From Hydractinia symbiolongicarpus (taxonomy: Eukaryota; Cnidaria; Hydrozoa; Anthoathecata; Hydractiniidae), in the NCBI RefSeq assembly GCF_029227915.1, contig NC_079875.1:10599001-10663000 (forward strand): a stretch of DNA of 64,000 nt, in the 5' to 3' direction. Shown here in pieces: positions 1 through 11,682 of the stretch (its first letter is position 1; each line of letters opens with the position of its first letter). The notes below the pieces were generated by a model. It worked only from the letters and a program-made list of their open reading frames with translations. It made no database searches and had not been told where the DNA came from. Position numbers and translations under genes: made by a program.

Positions 1-490
1 TATTTTAAACTTGTTAACAAAATGAACTGCGTGGATCATTTCAATGGATAGTATATTTTAGTACTTCAAACTGTTCTTATGTATCGAACACAAGGCATAT
101 ACAAACATTATTACTTCCGAAAGGTTGTAACATATTTATGGGTGTGTAATTTTGTCAAACCAAGGACTGAAGTGAAATGTGGTCTCTTCACTTCCAAACG
201 TCAATATGAATTTTGATTAAAAGTCATTTTCAATCAGCATGTTCCAAATCAGAATTTGAAATTCCAGGTGAAAAAATTTTAACTCACCAGGTTCGGATTT
301 AATTACTGTTCATTTTTAACAAAAGAACATATAACCTTGAACTTGCGCCCTTAAGTCAACCATTTCTAATTTCTCCTTTATTAATACCACCCTACTAAAC
401 AACGCCCGTCAAAGGGGAATTTGTAATAAACGCCCGATAACTTATTCTCGTCCCTTTAAAATGAAAACCTGTAAAGCAGTCACTACTTTC

Positions 491-613
491 GAGGTTTATC
501 TCAAAGCAACTTTATCCCCAGGGCGTCTTGTGTCTTTTCTGTGACATCGAGGAGGCGATACCCTGGTTATAGAAGAGAGACAACAGGCGCTGGGAACGAG
601 GTTTATCTCAAAG
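491..613. repeat. Inverted-repeat element bracketed by 16-bp direct repeats
   Basis: The motif GAGGTTTATCTCAAAG occurs at 491-506 and again at 598-613. Between the copies are the family hallmarks of the short AACCTCGTCCCCAGG elements: ATCCCCAGG near the left end and CTGGGAACGAGG near the right. I read this as one non-autonomous element. Whether the direct repeats are a target duplication or part of the element cannot be decided from one copy. Confidence 0.45.
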
Positions 614-641
614 AGCTTTCGGTTGACCCGAAAGCTCTTTG
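609..641. repeat. Perfect 14-bp stem hairpin
   Basis: CAAAGAGCTTTCGG (609-622) and its exact reverse complement (628-641) are separated by a 5-nt loop TTGAC. The hairpin abuts the right end of the 491-613 repeat. No function is evident; a fold-back element remnant is the simplest reading. Confidence 0.6.
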
Positions 642-1182
642 CCGATAACTAAATCGTGTGTTCAGGCGATAGACTACGGAAGTCTTTACATGGACTCGAA
701 ATAAGATTTCAAGCTGCAATATAATGGTGTTGTGCTTTGAAGACACATGAAGTTTTTCACATCGTGTTTGTGTGAACTGCACATGCACAATAACCTTCTG
801 AGCATGCGCAATAGCTTTATACACATGCGTAATAACGTTTCATATTTGGTAAATCGTGTTTACCTGAATATTTTAAGGGCGAAATAAAATATCAACGCTG
901 AAATGAATCTTGTAAAGGCTGCCTCTATCACTCATAAAAAATGACGTTGGCCTTTCTGCACATGATGACCAATATATAGACAAGTCGCGGTGTAAAGTAA
1001 TGCTTTTGCATCTAGAACAATGGAGATGGACACGCATGGGCACAGGCAAAAAATATAAACAGCGGACCGCGACGATCGAAAATGTTAAGTGTAAAAAAAA
1101 CTGACGCTAAAATTGGTAATGTCTGCTCTTAAATGGAGAAGATAATAGTTGAGAAAAAACTATTTCGATTCATCTTCAACCT

Positions 1183-1302
1183 TATGTTCCTAAAAATCTA
1201 TAAATTAGAATAAAGATTCAAATTGGCTATGTGGTCTTCTTTTCTTGCATGTCAGGATGCGCGCGCATATACGGAACTTTGTAAACATTTTCAACCCATC
1301 TA
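1183..1302 (+). repeat. Dispersed repeat, copy 1 of an inverted pair
   Basis: This stretch resembles the reverse complement of about 18261-18366. Shared blocks are TGTTCCTAAAAATC, TCTTGCNTGTCAGGATG and CATATACGGAACTTT followed by AAACATTT. The order and spacing of the blocks are conserved, so the two stretches are copies of one interspersed family in opposite orientation. The family is not recognised. Confidence 0.5.
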
Positions 1303-3870
1303 TATACTGATTATGTTTTAATGAATAATTTCGGAAATAATTTTGAATTATTCATTAGGTTAAACCTTGTCTGATTATAGAACATGCTACATAGCATGTG
1401 TTTTGAGAGAGATCTGGCACGAAATAGATAGAGTTAAAAAATTGTAGAACAATTTTCTCAGCCTGATTGTTTTTATGAGGCCACCGCACTCGTCATGTTG
1501 GCCACAAAACGGAAATAACAGGTCAAATTGATTTAATTAGAAAATTACGTTATGGTTGGAAATACAACTAGTCAATGACACCTTGTTAACATTTCTGAAC
1601 TCCAAATGCAAAGACAGTCCTTCATTACTGCGGTAATTGCACTATTATTTAATGTCAAGAATCGTAAAAAGTTGCTAAATCGTGCATTAAAGTAAACTTA
1701 TTCAAAAATATTTCCATAGGTCATTCGGTTTTACATGCGACAGATGAACAAAAAATATTTTAAAAGAAAACAAATTGTTTTAGTGCTTCCATGAAGACCT
1801 TTCATTACTGTCTTGGCATACCACGAAATGTAGATTAAACACCAAACAACGAAGATATTACGTCAGGAGCACCATCACGAGATAAATTGGGCGTTCACTG
1901 TTGTCGTGTTAATAAAAAAGCTCATCATTTGATATATAAAAAAACTGATTTCTTATCGGCTTTTTTAACGCAAAAAACATAGTATTACAGATATGTTGGC
2001 ATAGAAAATTTTTAACGCTCAGGTATTTAAGATATGTTGTCATGGAAAAAATTAAATTCATTGCTTTGTCTACTGGTGTAGTTTGCAATCACATCACGAG
2101 TTGAGAAACGAAATGGTTCCCCTATTGCAACCACGCTCGTTCTTCCCTTTTAAATAAAAAAGGAGAAAAATTTATGAGTTTCAACCCAAAGCAAATAGAG
2201 TAATATTTGTCAAGTGCAGTAATGTTGTAGCTGGTTAAACACATGGTTACTTGAAAAACAATTTACATCTAAATTTTAATTTGGTATGCAAAAATCTGAA
2301 ACTTCTTCCACTCCAACTTAGCAGGGCGCTCCAGTGCTTCCCACAAGGGCTTCCTCCCGTTAAAAAGTGCATTAGGAACATCCTTCCCGGCGAATACCGT
2401 AAGATGTCACTAGAGAACCGCTAGAATAAGAACATTCATTGAACAAACCAAAGTATAAATAAAATTATATTTAGTATTTTAACGACCTCAGTGTATAGCT
2501 ATTATTAAAACCGGGAGAAAACTTTATTTACCATTTCAACTATAAAAGTGCATAACTTTTATAAAAACTGTGAGAAAAACAAAATATCACTCGTCTTAAT
2601 TTAAGATTTTATAGTTCAATTTAAAAACGACATATATTAACATATAAACACCTTTTAATATCTTAAACGCTATATTAACTCCAAACAGTGTGATAAAATA
2701 TTTCCCTTTATCACCCCAAATATGGAATCGATGTGTTATAAAGGATTTGTACAAAGATTGCGCAAGATAAAAAAATGACTGATATGAATGTCATCGTTCG
2801 CTTATTGACGCTTTTGGATCAAAAGCTGTATAGGTTGCCCATTGATGTCAATTTTCCCATGAGCAAGTATAAATGCTATTTCCTGTGCATAGTAAAAAAG
2901 GCTTCGAGCTCATTTGAGAGACATGTGATTCCTTTTCCTTTTCCCCCTGCAGTATGAATTTCTGCAGGACAATATTTTAATTTGCTTGTGGGAATGCCTT
3001 AGTAAGTCTTTGGGAACTTTAAAAATCTTTTGATGTCTCCCTTACATGTTTCACATTATTTGGTTGCAAATGTAATTTGCCTTACCATCTTCCTAAAATG
3101 TCTCGTCCTTCATCTTATATTTGAAGTGGATAACGAATCCAGTCATTACCCTTGCCTCCAAGGTATTTTTGTATTTCCCCTAACTAACATTAAAGCGGCA
3201 ATTGGGCAAGTAGCTAATCCTGGGAGCGACGTTATCGTTTTTGCTATTTTAGAGCCCTATCTCCAGGTCTACATTTGTCAATAGCGCTTTCTGACAAATT
3301 CTCCTGATGGTTAGGCGATGGAATATAACTCAGAGACCTCGCTGACATTACAATATTTAAAAATCCGTGAAGGAGAAGTTCTTATTGTTAATCTCTTCCC
3401 GAAAATCCACAAAATCTATGATGGTTAAAATTTAATGTCCTTGTAAACTTCTACACATTTCCCGAATACTTACGTGACGTCATAATTATTCGAAAGCTTG
3501 TATTAATCGTACAGCCAACTCGTCACCAGTGTGTTTTTACAAAACGATTTTTTGTGTTTTTACAAAACGATCTGGGCACAAAGTAATTTTCCCCTGTAAA
3601 TTATAGTAATTTTTTTATTATGGTAAATAATGTATAAGCAGCACTCCATTGCAGATGCTTTTTTAGTTTTATGTTTTTTTTGATATATTTTTAACAAACT
3701 AAAATATTTTTGTAGTTTGTCCACATGACTTTTTACTCCATCTCGGGAGAAAATTTTATTCATAATTTTTAAGTGTACTTTCGTTTTTATTTAATTTCCC
3801 CAAATGAATTAAGTAAAATTACTTGCTTTCTATTCGCTCTTTCGAACGAATTAATCAAAACAACAAAGAG

Positions 3871-3953
3871 CCAATGAAAACAATGAATAGTAATATGTAT
3901 TAGCCAATCAAATTCGAGATTGAATAGATAATATAACAGACAGCTGTATAAAG
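3871..3953 (+). promoter_or_regulatory. CCAAT/TATA promoter of the BCL-2 family gene
   Basis: Two CCAAT boxes in NF-Y-like context (AGCCAATGA at 3871 and AGCCAATCA at 3904) are followed by a TATA box, TATAAAG, at 3947-3953. The order and spacing are those of a textbook focused promoter and predict transcription starting near 3975-3985, roughly 190 bp before the ATG at 4170. The motifs are seen directly; promoter activity is inference. Confidence 0.5.
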
Positions 3954-4169
3954 GTTGAACGTAGTAGGTAGTACTATAAGAAAAAAAACAAAAAAAAGTT
4001 CAAACTTATATATTATAGGAAAGAAACTTTTCGAAAGAACTTAAAGTTTTCTGACTGTTGTTGTAATATATATCGACACTTGACTATCGACGTACAATCT
4101 CGCGCTACGGTAAAGAGAGTTGGTTTATTTCTAAAGTGGTTAAATCTAAAGACAGAGTTTTCACAGATA

Positions 4170-5825
4170 ATGACAGAGAAAATCGAATTTGACGACACTG
4201 GAAACGCGAATAATACCCCTGAAGGTAAAATCGCTAGAGAAGTCGCATCGCAATACATTGCCAAGAAAGTAGGCAAGCCAATAAAGAACATAGCACTGCG
4301 AAAAGAAGTCGAAATAATGTTGAGACTGACCGATGAAATAGATAATATGTACGACTTAGCCAACATGTGTAATCGCTTGAATGTTAGCAACGAAAACGCT
4401 CATTACGTGTTTATGGAAATCGCTGAAGAAATATTTCAAGAGGGAATAAACTGGGGAAGAATTATAGTTTTATACGCATTTGCTGGCAAATTAGCGCAAC
4501 ATTTTAAAAGGACAAATAACGAACAACTTGTTGATAAAGTAGGCAGTTGGGTTGGAACTGCTGTTTCTAAAAAATCTATGTGGGTACGGGACTGCGGACA
4601 TGGATGGGTAAGTTTTAAATCTTTTTTTATTTATTTAAACCGTTATTATTCTATTTTTATTTCCGTGAGTAAACCCCATGAGTTATGGCCTGTTACGAAT
4701 GGTTTTTTTAACGGTTGACGAAACAGTATGGAAAAGTGTCCTTTCTTTCAACGGCCAACCCACTTTACTTTGGCAAGCTCTACTGTTAATAATAGAAAAT
4801 CGAACAGATCAAAGTTGTTAAAAAAAATATTCTCCGGTCGGTTGTTGACAATAAAGCGATTAAAAGATTTAAAAAAGTTTTCTTTAACATTTTTTTCAAA
4901 AAAAATAACAGAAAGTCCTTAAGTAAACTATTTTTTCTGTTTTACTCGCTATCTGCACGAAAACACTTTAATTTAACGACACGACACAACGTCAAAACGA
5001 CACCACAAAAAATGTCGTCAGATTCCGTGTAAATTCCGATTAAATAAATTCTTACAGAGTTTTAATTCATGAAATATATAAAATACGTTTTGGAAAATGG
5101 TTTAACTAACAACATTATTACAAGTTATTTTGTTTTCTCCTAAATCCAGAAAATGACACAGAAACTTAGACTCATTAAGGGACATCTTAACACATTTAAG
5201 GACATCTTGAAGCCCACGCTCTTTTTCCTGACATCATGAAATGAATGAACCATTACACACCTCTTTCGAAATTGTCACTATGCCAACGTAGTGACGGAGA
5301 ATTTTCTGACTTGATCGGGTATCAACATTGTCTCGATTAACCAACTGTTATTATTATTTTTAAAAATTATGAATCACATTTTATTTATTTATAAGTTCTC
5401 AGTTTTCGGTTTAAAGTTCACTTAAAAATTTCCGCACATTCCCCACAGAGAGAAATTTTCTTTTGATAAAAATAATTGATATATTTGTGTTTGTGCTTGA
5501 ACTGAAACAAATTTAGTTTCCAGTGTTAAATATAAAGCTTGAAAATAAAAAATAATCATAAAACAGGTGTTTTTGCTATAGGTAAACCTAAAAGGAAACT
5601 GTTGGACGAATTTTAAAATCGGGACAGCAACTTCAGACTCAGCTCTCTATTATAAAATATTGAAGCTTTTAAGTTAAACGTTTAAAACCTTTATTTCTTT
5701 AGACTGGATTTATTCAGGCATTTGGTGAATCAAAAGGTGAGAATGAAAACAATTGGTTTCAAGGTATGTTTGCGGCTACCATTGGCTTTGGTACTCTTGC
5801 AGCAGCGATGCTAATCAAAAGCTAG
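4170..5825 (+). CDS. BCL-2 family apoptosis regulator (BOK/BAK/BAX-like), two exons
   Basis: Exons 4170-4607 and 5703-5825 join in phase 0 (donor GTAAGT, acceptor TTTCTTTAG) into 186 residues, the usual BCL-2 length. BH1 is clear (NWGRIIVLYAFAGKLA, residues 94-109). BH2 spans the junction (WVRDCGHGW then TGFIQAFGE, 138-155). A BH3-like helix lies at 45-58 (MLRLTDEIDN), with Thr where most members have Gly before the invariant Asp. The C-terminus ends in a hydrophobic tail (about 164-184) capped by Lys, typical of an outer-mitochondrial-membrane anchor. The intron falls right after the BH2 Trp, the position conserved across BCL-2 family genes. ATG 4170 is the first in-frame ATG. Such proteins set mitochondrial outer-membrane permeability; LYAFAGKLA and LRLTDE lean towards BOK/BAK/BAX, but pro- versus anti-apoptotic role cannot be settled. 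AATAAA signals occur at 6229 and 6255. Confidence 0.92.
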
Positions 5826-5999
5826 ATGTCCAACATTAAAGGATCACATTAATGACATCTTTCGTCATCTCTTGGTTATTCTTCACACTGTTGATAATGC
5901 CGGTGGAATGTCAATTTTACAACATTCCGTAAGTTGATATTACTGGCATGTGGACAAAAAAACATGTTGATCGATACGTTTTGTATGGTCATTTTCTGT

Positions 6000-6111
6000 T
6001 AGCTGAAAGCTATTGCCTGTAACCGCGTAATTGTTTGGTCATAATGGTAACACTATAGCTAAAAGCTATTGCCTGTAACCATTTAATCGTTTGGTCATAA
6101 TGGTAACACTA
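6000..6111. repeat. Two-copy 56-bp tandem duplication in the BCL-2 gene 3' flank
   Basis: Units 6000-6055 and 6056-6111 both carry AAAGCTATTGCCTGTAACC and TTTGGTCATAATGGTAACAC and differ at only a few positions in between. The duplication sits between the stop codon (5825) and the first AATAAA (6229), so it is probably transcribed in the 3' UTR. The two copies are nearly identical, suggesting a recent event. Confidence 0.8.
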
Positions 6112-6573
6112 AATTCTATCCTACTTCTTGGCAATAAGAAAAGCAAAGAAGATATTTATTTCTTTACTATATTTTATTTATATCTTGTAAAAATGTCGAT
6201 AAGAGAATATTGTAAATATGTTTATTTTAATAAATACAGATGTTTTTTAGTTCAAATAAAAGATCAGATAATTTAAAAATAGCTTGGTTGTTGTTGTTGT
6301 TTTTCGTGTGAACGCCAACTGTGTTTATATAAGAAAAAAATTAAAGGGTGCTCTTTCATTTATCATTGGATAAGTAGCCATGTTTACGCCTAAAAGTTGC
6401 TCGTGAGAGCTTAAAAAGAATGAGGTTCTTCTCATCGCAGTTGGCAATAAAGATATCAAATAGTTAAGATTACCGACATGAAGAAATACAAGGCTTTTTT
6501 GTTATTCTTTTTTTGTTATTTTTCATCTAACTAAACAGTTAAACTGTCAAGCAAAGTTTATTGAAAAGACCAT

Positions 6574-9500
6574 CTACAACCTCTTGCCCAGGACCCTAAT
6601 TGAATAATGCCGATACCAATAGGAACTGAAGAGGCTACTGTGGGTAAAAAACTAATTTGACGATTTGCATCACCACCAACCTCGTCCCCAGGTCTTTTTT
6701 CTTTTTCTGATAATCTTGTAAAAAAAACTCTGGGGACGGGGTTGCATCACCACAGCATTTAATCAGCAATTTTTCGTGGGATTTTATAACGATTTTTAAA
6801 TAAACGCGTTTTAATTTTGTACATAGATACGTAGGAATTCCTTATCTTAAAAAATATTACAAAAATGCAATTAACAGACTCCATCGTCAATTGAATTGTA
6901 TAATGCGGTCTTAACCTAATTTTCTGGGAATGTATCACTTGTTCATATTGAACAAAAACGTTTTGATAGTCAGTGGTAATTTTGAAAGTTTTGTACTGTC
7001 AACAGGAGGGAAAGCAAATTTATATCACGCATGCAGTTTTTTGAAACATTTTCTATCGCACGGTATTTTTCTAACCTCGTCCCAGGGCTTTTTTCACTTT
7101 TTAATAATTGCCTTGCCTTTATTAAAAAGAGGAAAATAATCCTAGGTAAGAGGTTAGGTATTGTTCTTGTAATCAGTGGTATCTACCACGGGTTTTACAT
7201 TTTAAACATGCCGATTTTTTACAATTCACATTTTAATAGCCTGTTAAGACATGCAGTTTGACTATTAGCTGAATTTAGGTTTATGTGTTGTGGGTAGTCC
7301 ATCATGCTACCGATATTTCATAGCGGTATTTACCGCATGACAGTTCGCGTGGTAGCAAAGTAAAAACGACCAAAATTTCATAACAGAATCATTTATACTT
7401 GATCAAAACGACCACCCTTATTCGCAGGGCTTTTTTGCAAAGCTATTCAATTTCGCCACAACTCCTTGTCAAACTTAAGAGTTGAGACCACCCTCGTCCC
7501 CAATTTTTGTTTTGTTGCCTTTTTGATATCAGAAAAGGCGGTAAAAGAACCCTGGGGCTAAATGTGGAAGCGGGACTGTAAACGCAGTTAGTCAAACATT
7601 AAAACAAAAAGAAAGGACTTAGTGTGCAAACTACAGATTAGTCTGGGATTTGGTAAGAAAATGCATTTTTGGTAAAGTTAACAACAGGCTAAGATTGTCT
7701 AAATTGTAAACATTTGTTAAAAAACTCCTTGGTTTATAATTTTGTTTTTTTATTTTCCTTCAACACAACAACTATGTTTAAATAAGTTTTGTCGCCGCTA
7801 CAAATATTTATGAATTGTTTATCAACCTTCAGTAATACCTAGCAATAATCTCGTTACCAAGACTTCTTTTTCGATTTTTACTTGTTTCGCGTCAGCATGC
7901 ATATCAAAATTAAAAAAAACTTCTGGGGACTTGATTGTAAGCAGTAACTTTTTTAAAATGTAAAGAAAATCGAGGTTGAGATATAAAAGCAAAGGTTTTC
8001 CCATTCCTTATTCTTTCCAACCCCTCAGGGCATCTTGTATTTTTTCTGGCAACAGGACAGCGAGATATCGCCGTGCTGATATAAAAAGAGACAAAAGGCA
8101 TTGGAAACAAGGTTGACTTCTTCCTCACTACAACAATTTCTACATCCTTTCAAGAAACATAGCGACATCATAATCGGAATATACATATAAAAAGCACGCA
8201 TAAATACAACCTCGTCCCCGAGCAACTTTTTACGTTTGTATAAAAAAGCTTAAGGTTCTGGGTCCGAAGTAGGCATAAAAAATGCATTATGACCAACTTC
8301 GTTCCTATCCTAAGGAATTTTTAACATTTTGATGAAAATATCAAATAGGCAAAAATCCCTGGAAACGAGGGTGGCTTTATGACTGCACACAGTATGACTT
8401 TGTTTCCCAGTTAGAGCATCTATATAAAAGTACTAAGGAATGTTATAATGACCATTTAATCTTATAGTTCAAGCAGTATATCCTTGTAACGTTTCCTAAT
8501 GTCTGATAAGTGCCAAGGAAATGATGCTTTGTGCCAAAATACTTGAATACCCGAACATGTCTATAATAACTTTTTATAAATTTTTGCATCATGTTTGTGG
8601 TCGGATGTAGATGTGACTTGTGAACTTCGTTTTAGTATGGTTTTAGTTAAAACAACAAAAAGAACATGGAACCAGAGATGCGTGTACGTTTCTTAAAGAG
8701 CTCCTACACATAAACCGTTTTACTTTATCAGACAAAATTTGCTGGCACAAATTTTAGTCGGAAAGATTAGACTATTTGCCACTTGGGAATGTTTTGTTAA
8801 CTTTTGAAAATTCTTCAGTCACTTTTCATAATCTCTTCAAGGTTTGAAGTTCATGTACTACATATAATTCGTCGAGCAACATTTTCTTGCGCATAAAATG
8901 TTTCGTCGGACAAAATATTCATCAGGTAGTAAAAATTCCGTCAATTTTGTCCGACATGTTCTTCTCCGATAATTTAGACACACACGATATACTTCGTCAA
9001 CGTTCGTAAGTTTTCCTGAAAATCTTGTACTTGCTTTTTCCATTTTCCATCCATATTTCATAGCTTTATCAACCTCATCCCCGGACCTTCTTGTCTCTTA
9101 TCCAGGCGCTGCGCTTTTGACACATCTGAAGAAAAAATTGACATACTGTCCGATATGCAAAAAGAGAAACAGGTCCTGGTTTTAAATTGGACAGGTTCAT
9201 GATATTCCTAACCTTATTTTCAAGGATTCTTAATTTTTGTTTTAATACACTTTCTACATAGCTACATGAATGAGTTTAAATATATTCTATAAACTGTACA
9301 CAAGGGAAGAAAGACTGGAAAGCCTCAAAATAAAGAGCGCAAACATGATCCCCTAATATCTTGTCTTGTACAACTGCGAAACGAACCAAAAAACTCGAGG
9401 CCACGCAACACCCTTATTCCCAAGATTTTCTGTCTTTTTGAAACAAGAGAACACGGCAAGGACGATACACAACTGAATCATAACGCATCAAAACAAATGC

Positions 9501-10010
9501 CTTTTCTTTTCGATTCGATAAAACACACAAATTTCAAACAATTGCTTATTTTCTTAGAACGAAACATGTGTCAAAAGCAAGTCAGTCTTTGCATCTTTCA
9601 TTTATTTTCTATCACAACAAGATGTTTATTGAGTTAAACCTCTGTCATCTAACCTCCGTGGGCGGTATAATACATGACTGCTGATTCAGCAGTTTTTTGC
9701 ATTCTTTTTATAATTCTAAAAATCAAAGACTGGTGATTCAGCATTTTTTATTTACATTGTATTTTATATTTTAAAAATCTCAGAAAGATGATCTTTCAAG
9801 TAATAATGCTCTTACTACTGTGTTGACTCGACTAAAAGAAGAAAAGAAACCCTGGGAACTAATTTTGTCATACGCATCAGTCATACCTCTTTCCGCTTGA
9901 AATTGAATTGAAACAACAACCTGGGCCCCAGTATCTTCAGATATTTCACTAAAATGATTAAAACAGACTGATGTTGTTGACTGTTTGTTATACCTTGGGA
10001 CGAGGTTGTC
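6574..10010. mobile_element. Field of short inverted-repeat elements (AACCTCGTCCCCAGG family)
   Basis: At least eight short units have one end near AACCTCGTCCCCAGG and the other near CCTGGGGACGAGGTTG. Examples are 6678-6744, 7490-7555, 8020-8115, 8210-8272, 8300-8372, 9070-9180, 9918-10007 and a variant at 6574-6640. Units are about 60-130 bp, carry no coding capacity and differ strongly in the middle. This is the signature of a non-autonomous DNA element (MITE) family. Single units recur near 14430, 31915, 33738, 38862, 41740 and 53226. Confidence 0.65.
9676..9790. repeat. Imperfect two-copy tandem repeat, about 52 bp
   Basis: GACTGCTGATTCAGCAGTTTTTT at 9676 recurs as GACTGGTGATTCAGCATTTTTT at 9728, each followed by a TTTATA...TAAAAATC segment. 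The copies have diverged. No gene overlaps. Confidence 0.5.
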
Positions 10011-10646
10011 AAAAGTTCTGTAGCAATATTTGTTTATATCAGCTCTACATGCAGATAAATAAATGGATATGAATAGCTAACACACTGGTTGAAAATATCT
10101 GCGGAGGAGTTTGTTATTTTGTTCAACAACAGTTTTTATTTATCAACATAAATGTTATCCGGGGAGTGCACTCTAGAAACACCTTCCGCTATTATCGTGA
10201 TATTTACATCAGATATATATTAACTCGTCCCCAGATCTTTTGTTTCGATGATATGAACACAGCTGTGTGAAAAAGAAAAACAGTAATAAATCGACAAAGA
10301 GAATCAAGGCTAAATAATTTTATACTGTTTATACTGTTTATCCTAATAATGTAAAAGAAAGGAGTTCTTTTTAATTAACAAGACTGAAAATGAACGGAAA
10401 CCCTTTCATAATGTTTGTAATGTTTCGGAATGTAATATCCAGAAGTTACTTTGGACTCTTCGTCTCTGCGTATTAGGAAATGAGGACGAAACAAGCTTAT
10501 AAAAAATGAGGTTGACTCCACATTACCAACCCCTTTTAATCATGTAGATATGTAATTAAAATACGAAGGTAACTCTGCGTTAGAAGCGGGTTACCGCGAA
10601 TTTTTTAAATGCTTTTGGTTCTATCTATTTATTGCATTCAATACTA

Positions 10647-10753
10647 CTAGTTGGTAGCCTGTAAATAAATCCACGGGTTCTTCTGTTTATATTGCGTCTC
10701 CGTACTTGCGGTACCATTTTGTGGGATAAACAGACACGGCATTATTAAAGAGA
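10647..10753 (-). mobile_element. Mini-Helitron (non-autonomous)
   Basis: Read on the minus strand it starts with TC (TCTCTTTAATAATG), ends with CTAG, and is flanked by A and T, the Helitron insertion pattern. The subterminal block near the CTAG end keeps only part of the CCCGTGG/CCACGGG hairpin seen in the better copies. It encodes nothing. Family assignment rests on comparison with the copies at 13026, 33392, 47673 and 59649. Confidence 0.55.
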
Positions 10754-11529
10754 TACGCATACTATGCGAATAGCTCTGCCATAGGAGTACTGAGCACTCT
10801 GGTCACACGTAGTAGATCGCCTGTGGCCTATTTTGGTGTATTATAGCCTTCTTCTCGCTCCTGCCATTTTTTACCTCTTTAGCTAACATTTTTAACATAT
10901 GCAACACTATCTTTAGATTATACGATATAATAGCTTAAGATTTGTATTTTATTAAACTGTAAATTCTTCAATGGCGAAAAAAGGAGGAAAAAAAAAGAAA
11001 AAAAAAGTGTAATGAGTTTCAATACTACGAATCGAAAGATACGCGGTACAAATCCCACACTAGCCCAACTAACGAGCCGTGATACAGCGAAACAAGCTTG
11101 TCCTGGGATGTGTGTATATTTAATGTTATATATAAAATAGCCGATTTGCGCACGCTTATACACGGACCAGCCCAAGTTGTTACAATAGTACGGGCCAAGC
11201 CAATTAGTTGTTAGATTAGACAGAGGTAACAAAGTGAACTAAAAATGAAATTACTTTACCAAGTGATCTGATACAGTAAACCTTGTGGCCCAGGGGGTTG
11301 ACAAACTTAGATTCAGTTCCGAGACAACCCGCCTCAAGTAATCACTCTACTACCAATTTGAATTAGTTGCCACATCCTCACTAGTGCGAGTATACTTTTA
11401 CCTGCTGATGTCATAATTTTTACAATTTTTAGGCAAATAAAAGTGCTAATGTATTAGATCAACTTGTATGGTCAAATAAAAAAAGGTTCGCTAAAATTGT
11501 GGAACAATGCTTTGGATGTTTTGACTTCC

Positions 11530-11682
11530 TCTGAAATTGTGAAATAATTCCTAAAAATGTCATAATTTTACCTGAATTTTTAAAACATTTCTAAGAATGT
11601 TATATTTATCCCCGAAATTGTAAAACCGTGTCTAAGAAAATCATAATTTTTCCCGAAATTGTGAAACAATCCCGAAAATGCT
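11530..11682. repeat. Degenerate minisatellite, unit about 41-43 bp
   Basis: Recurring blocks GAAATTGTGAAACAAT, CCTAAGAATGT and CATAATTTTTCC follow one another about four times with drift. Unit length varies between 40 and 43 bp. No coding potential. Confidence 0.5.

Larger units (their letters stand above)
1..3870. other. Gene-poor stretch with dispersed repeats
   Basis: No conserved coding region or exon with credible splice signals was recognised here. The stretch is AT-rich. It contains one short inverted-repeat element near 491-613, a perfect small hairpin at 609-641, a repeat copy at about 1183-1302, and a 24-bp tandem duplication near 3525-3575 (TGTTTTTACAAAACGAT twice). Short open frames here have low-complexity composition and no family resemblance I can name. 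Confidence 0.5.

Noticed and set aside
10918-11232. 104-codon minus-strand frame with WASVGFVP
   Set aside because: The composition ends in Phe/Leu low complexity from an A-rich run, without supporting signals.
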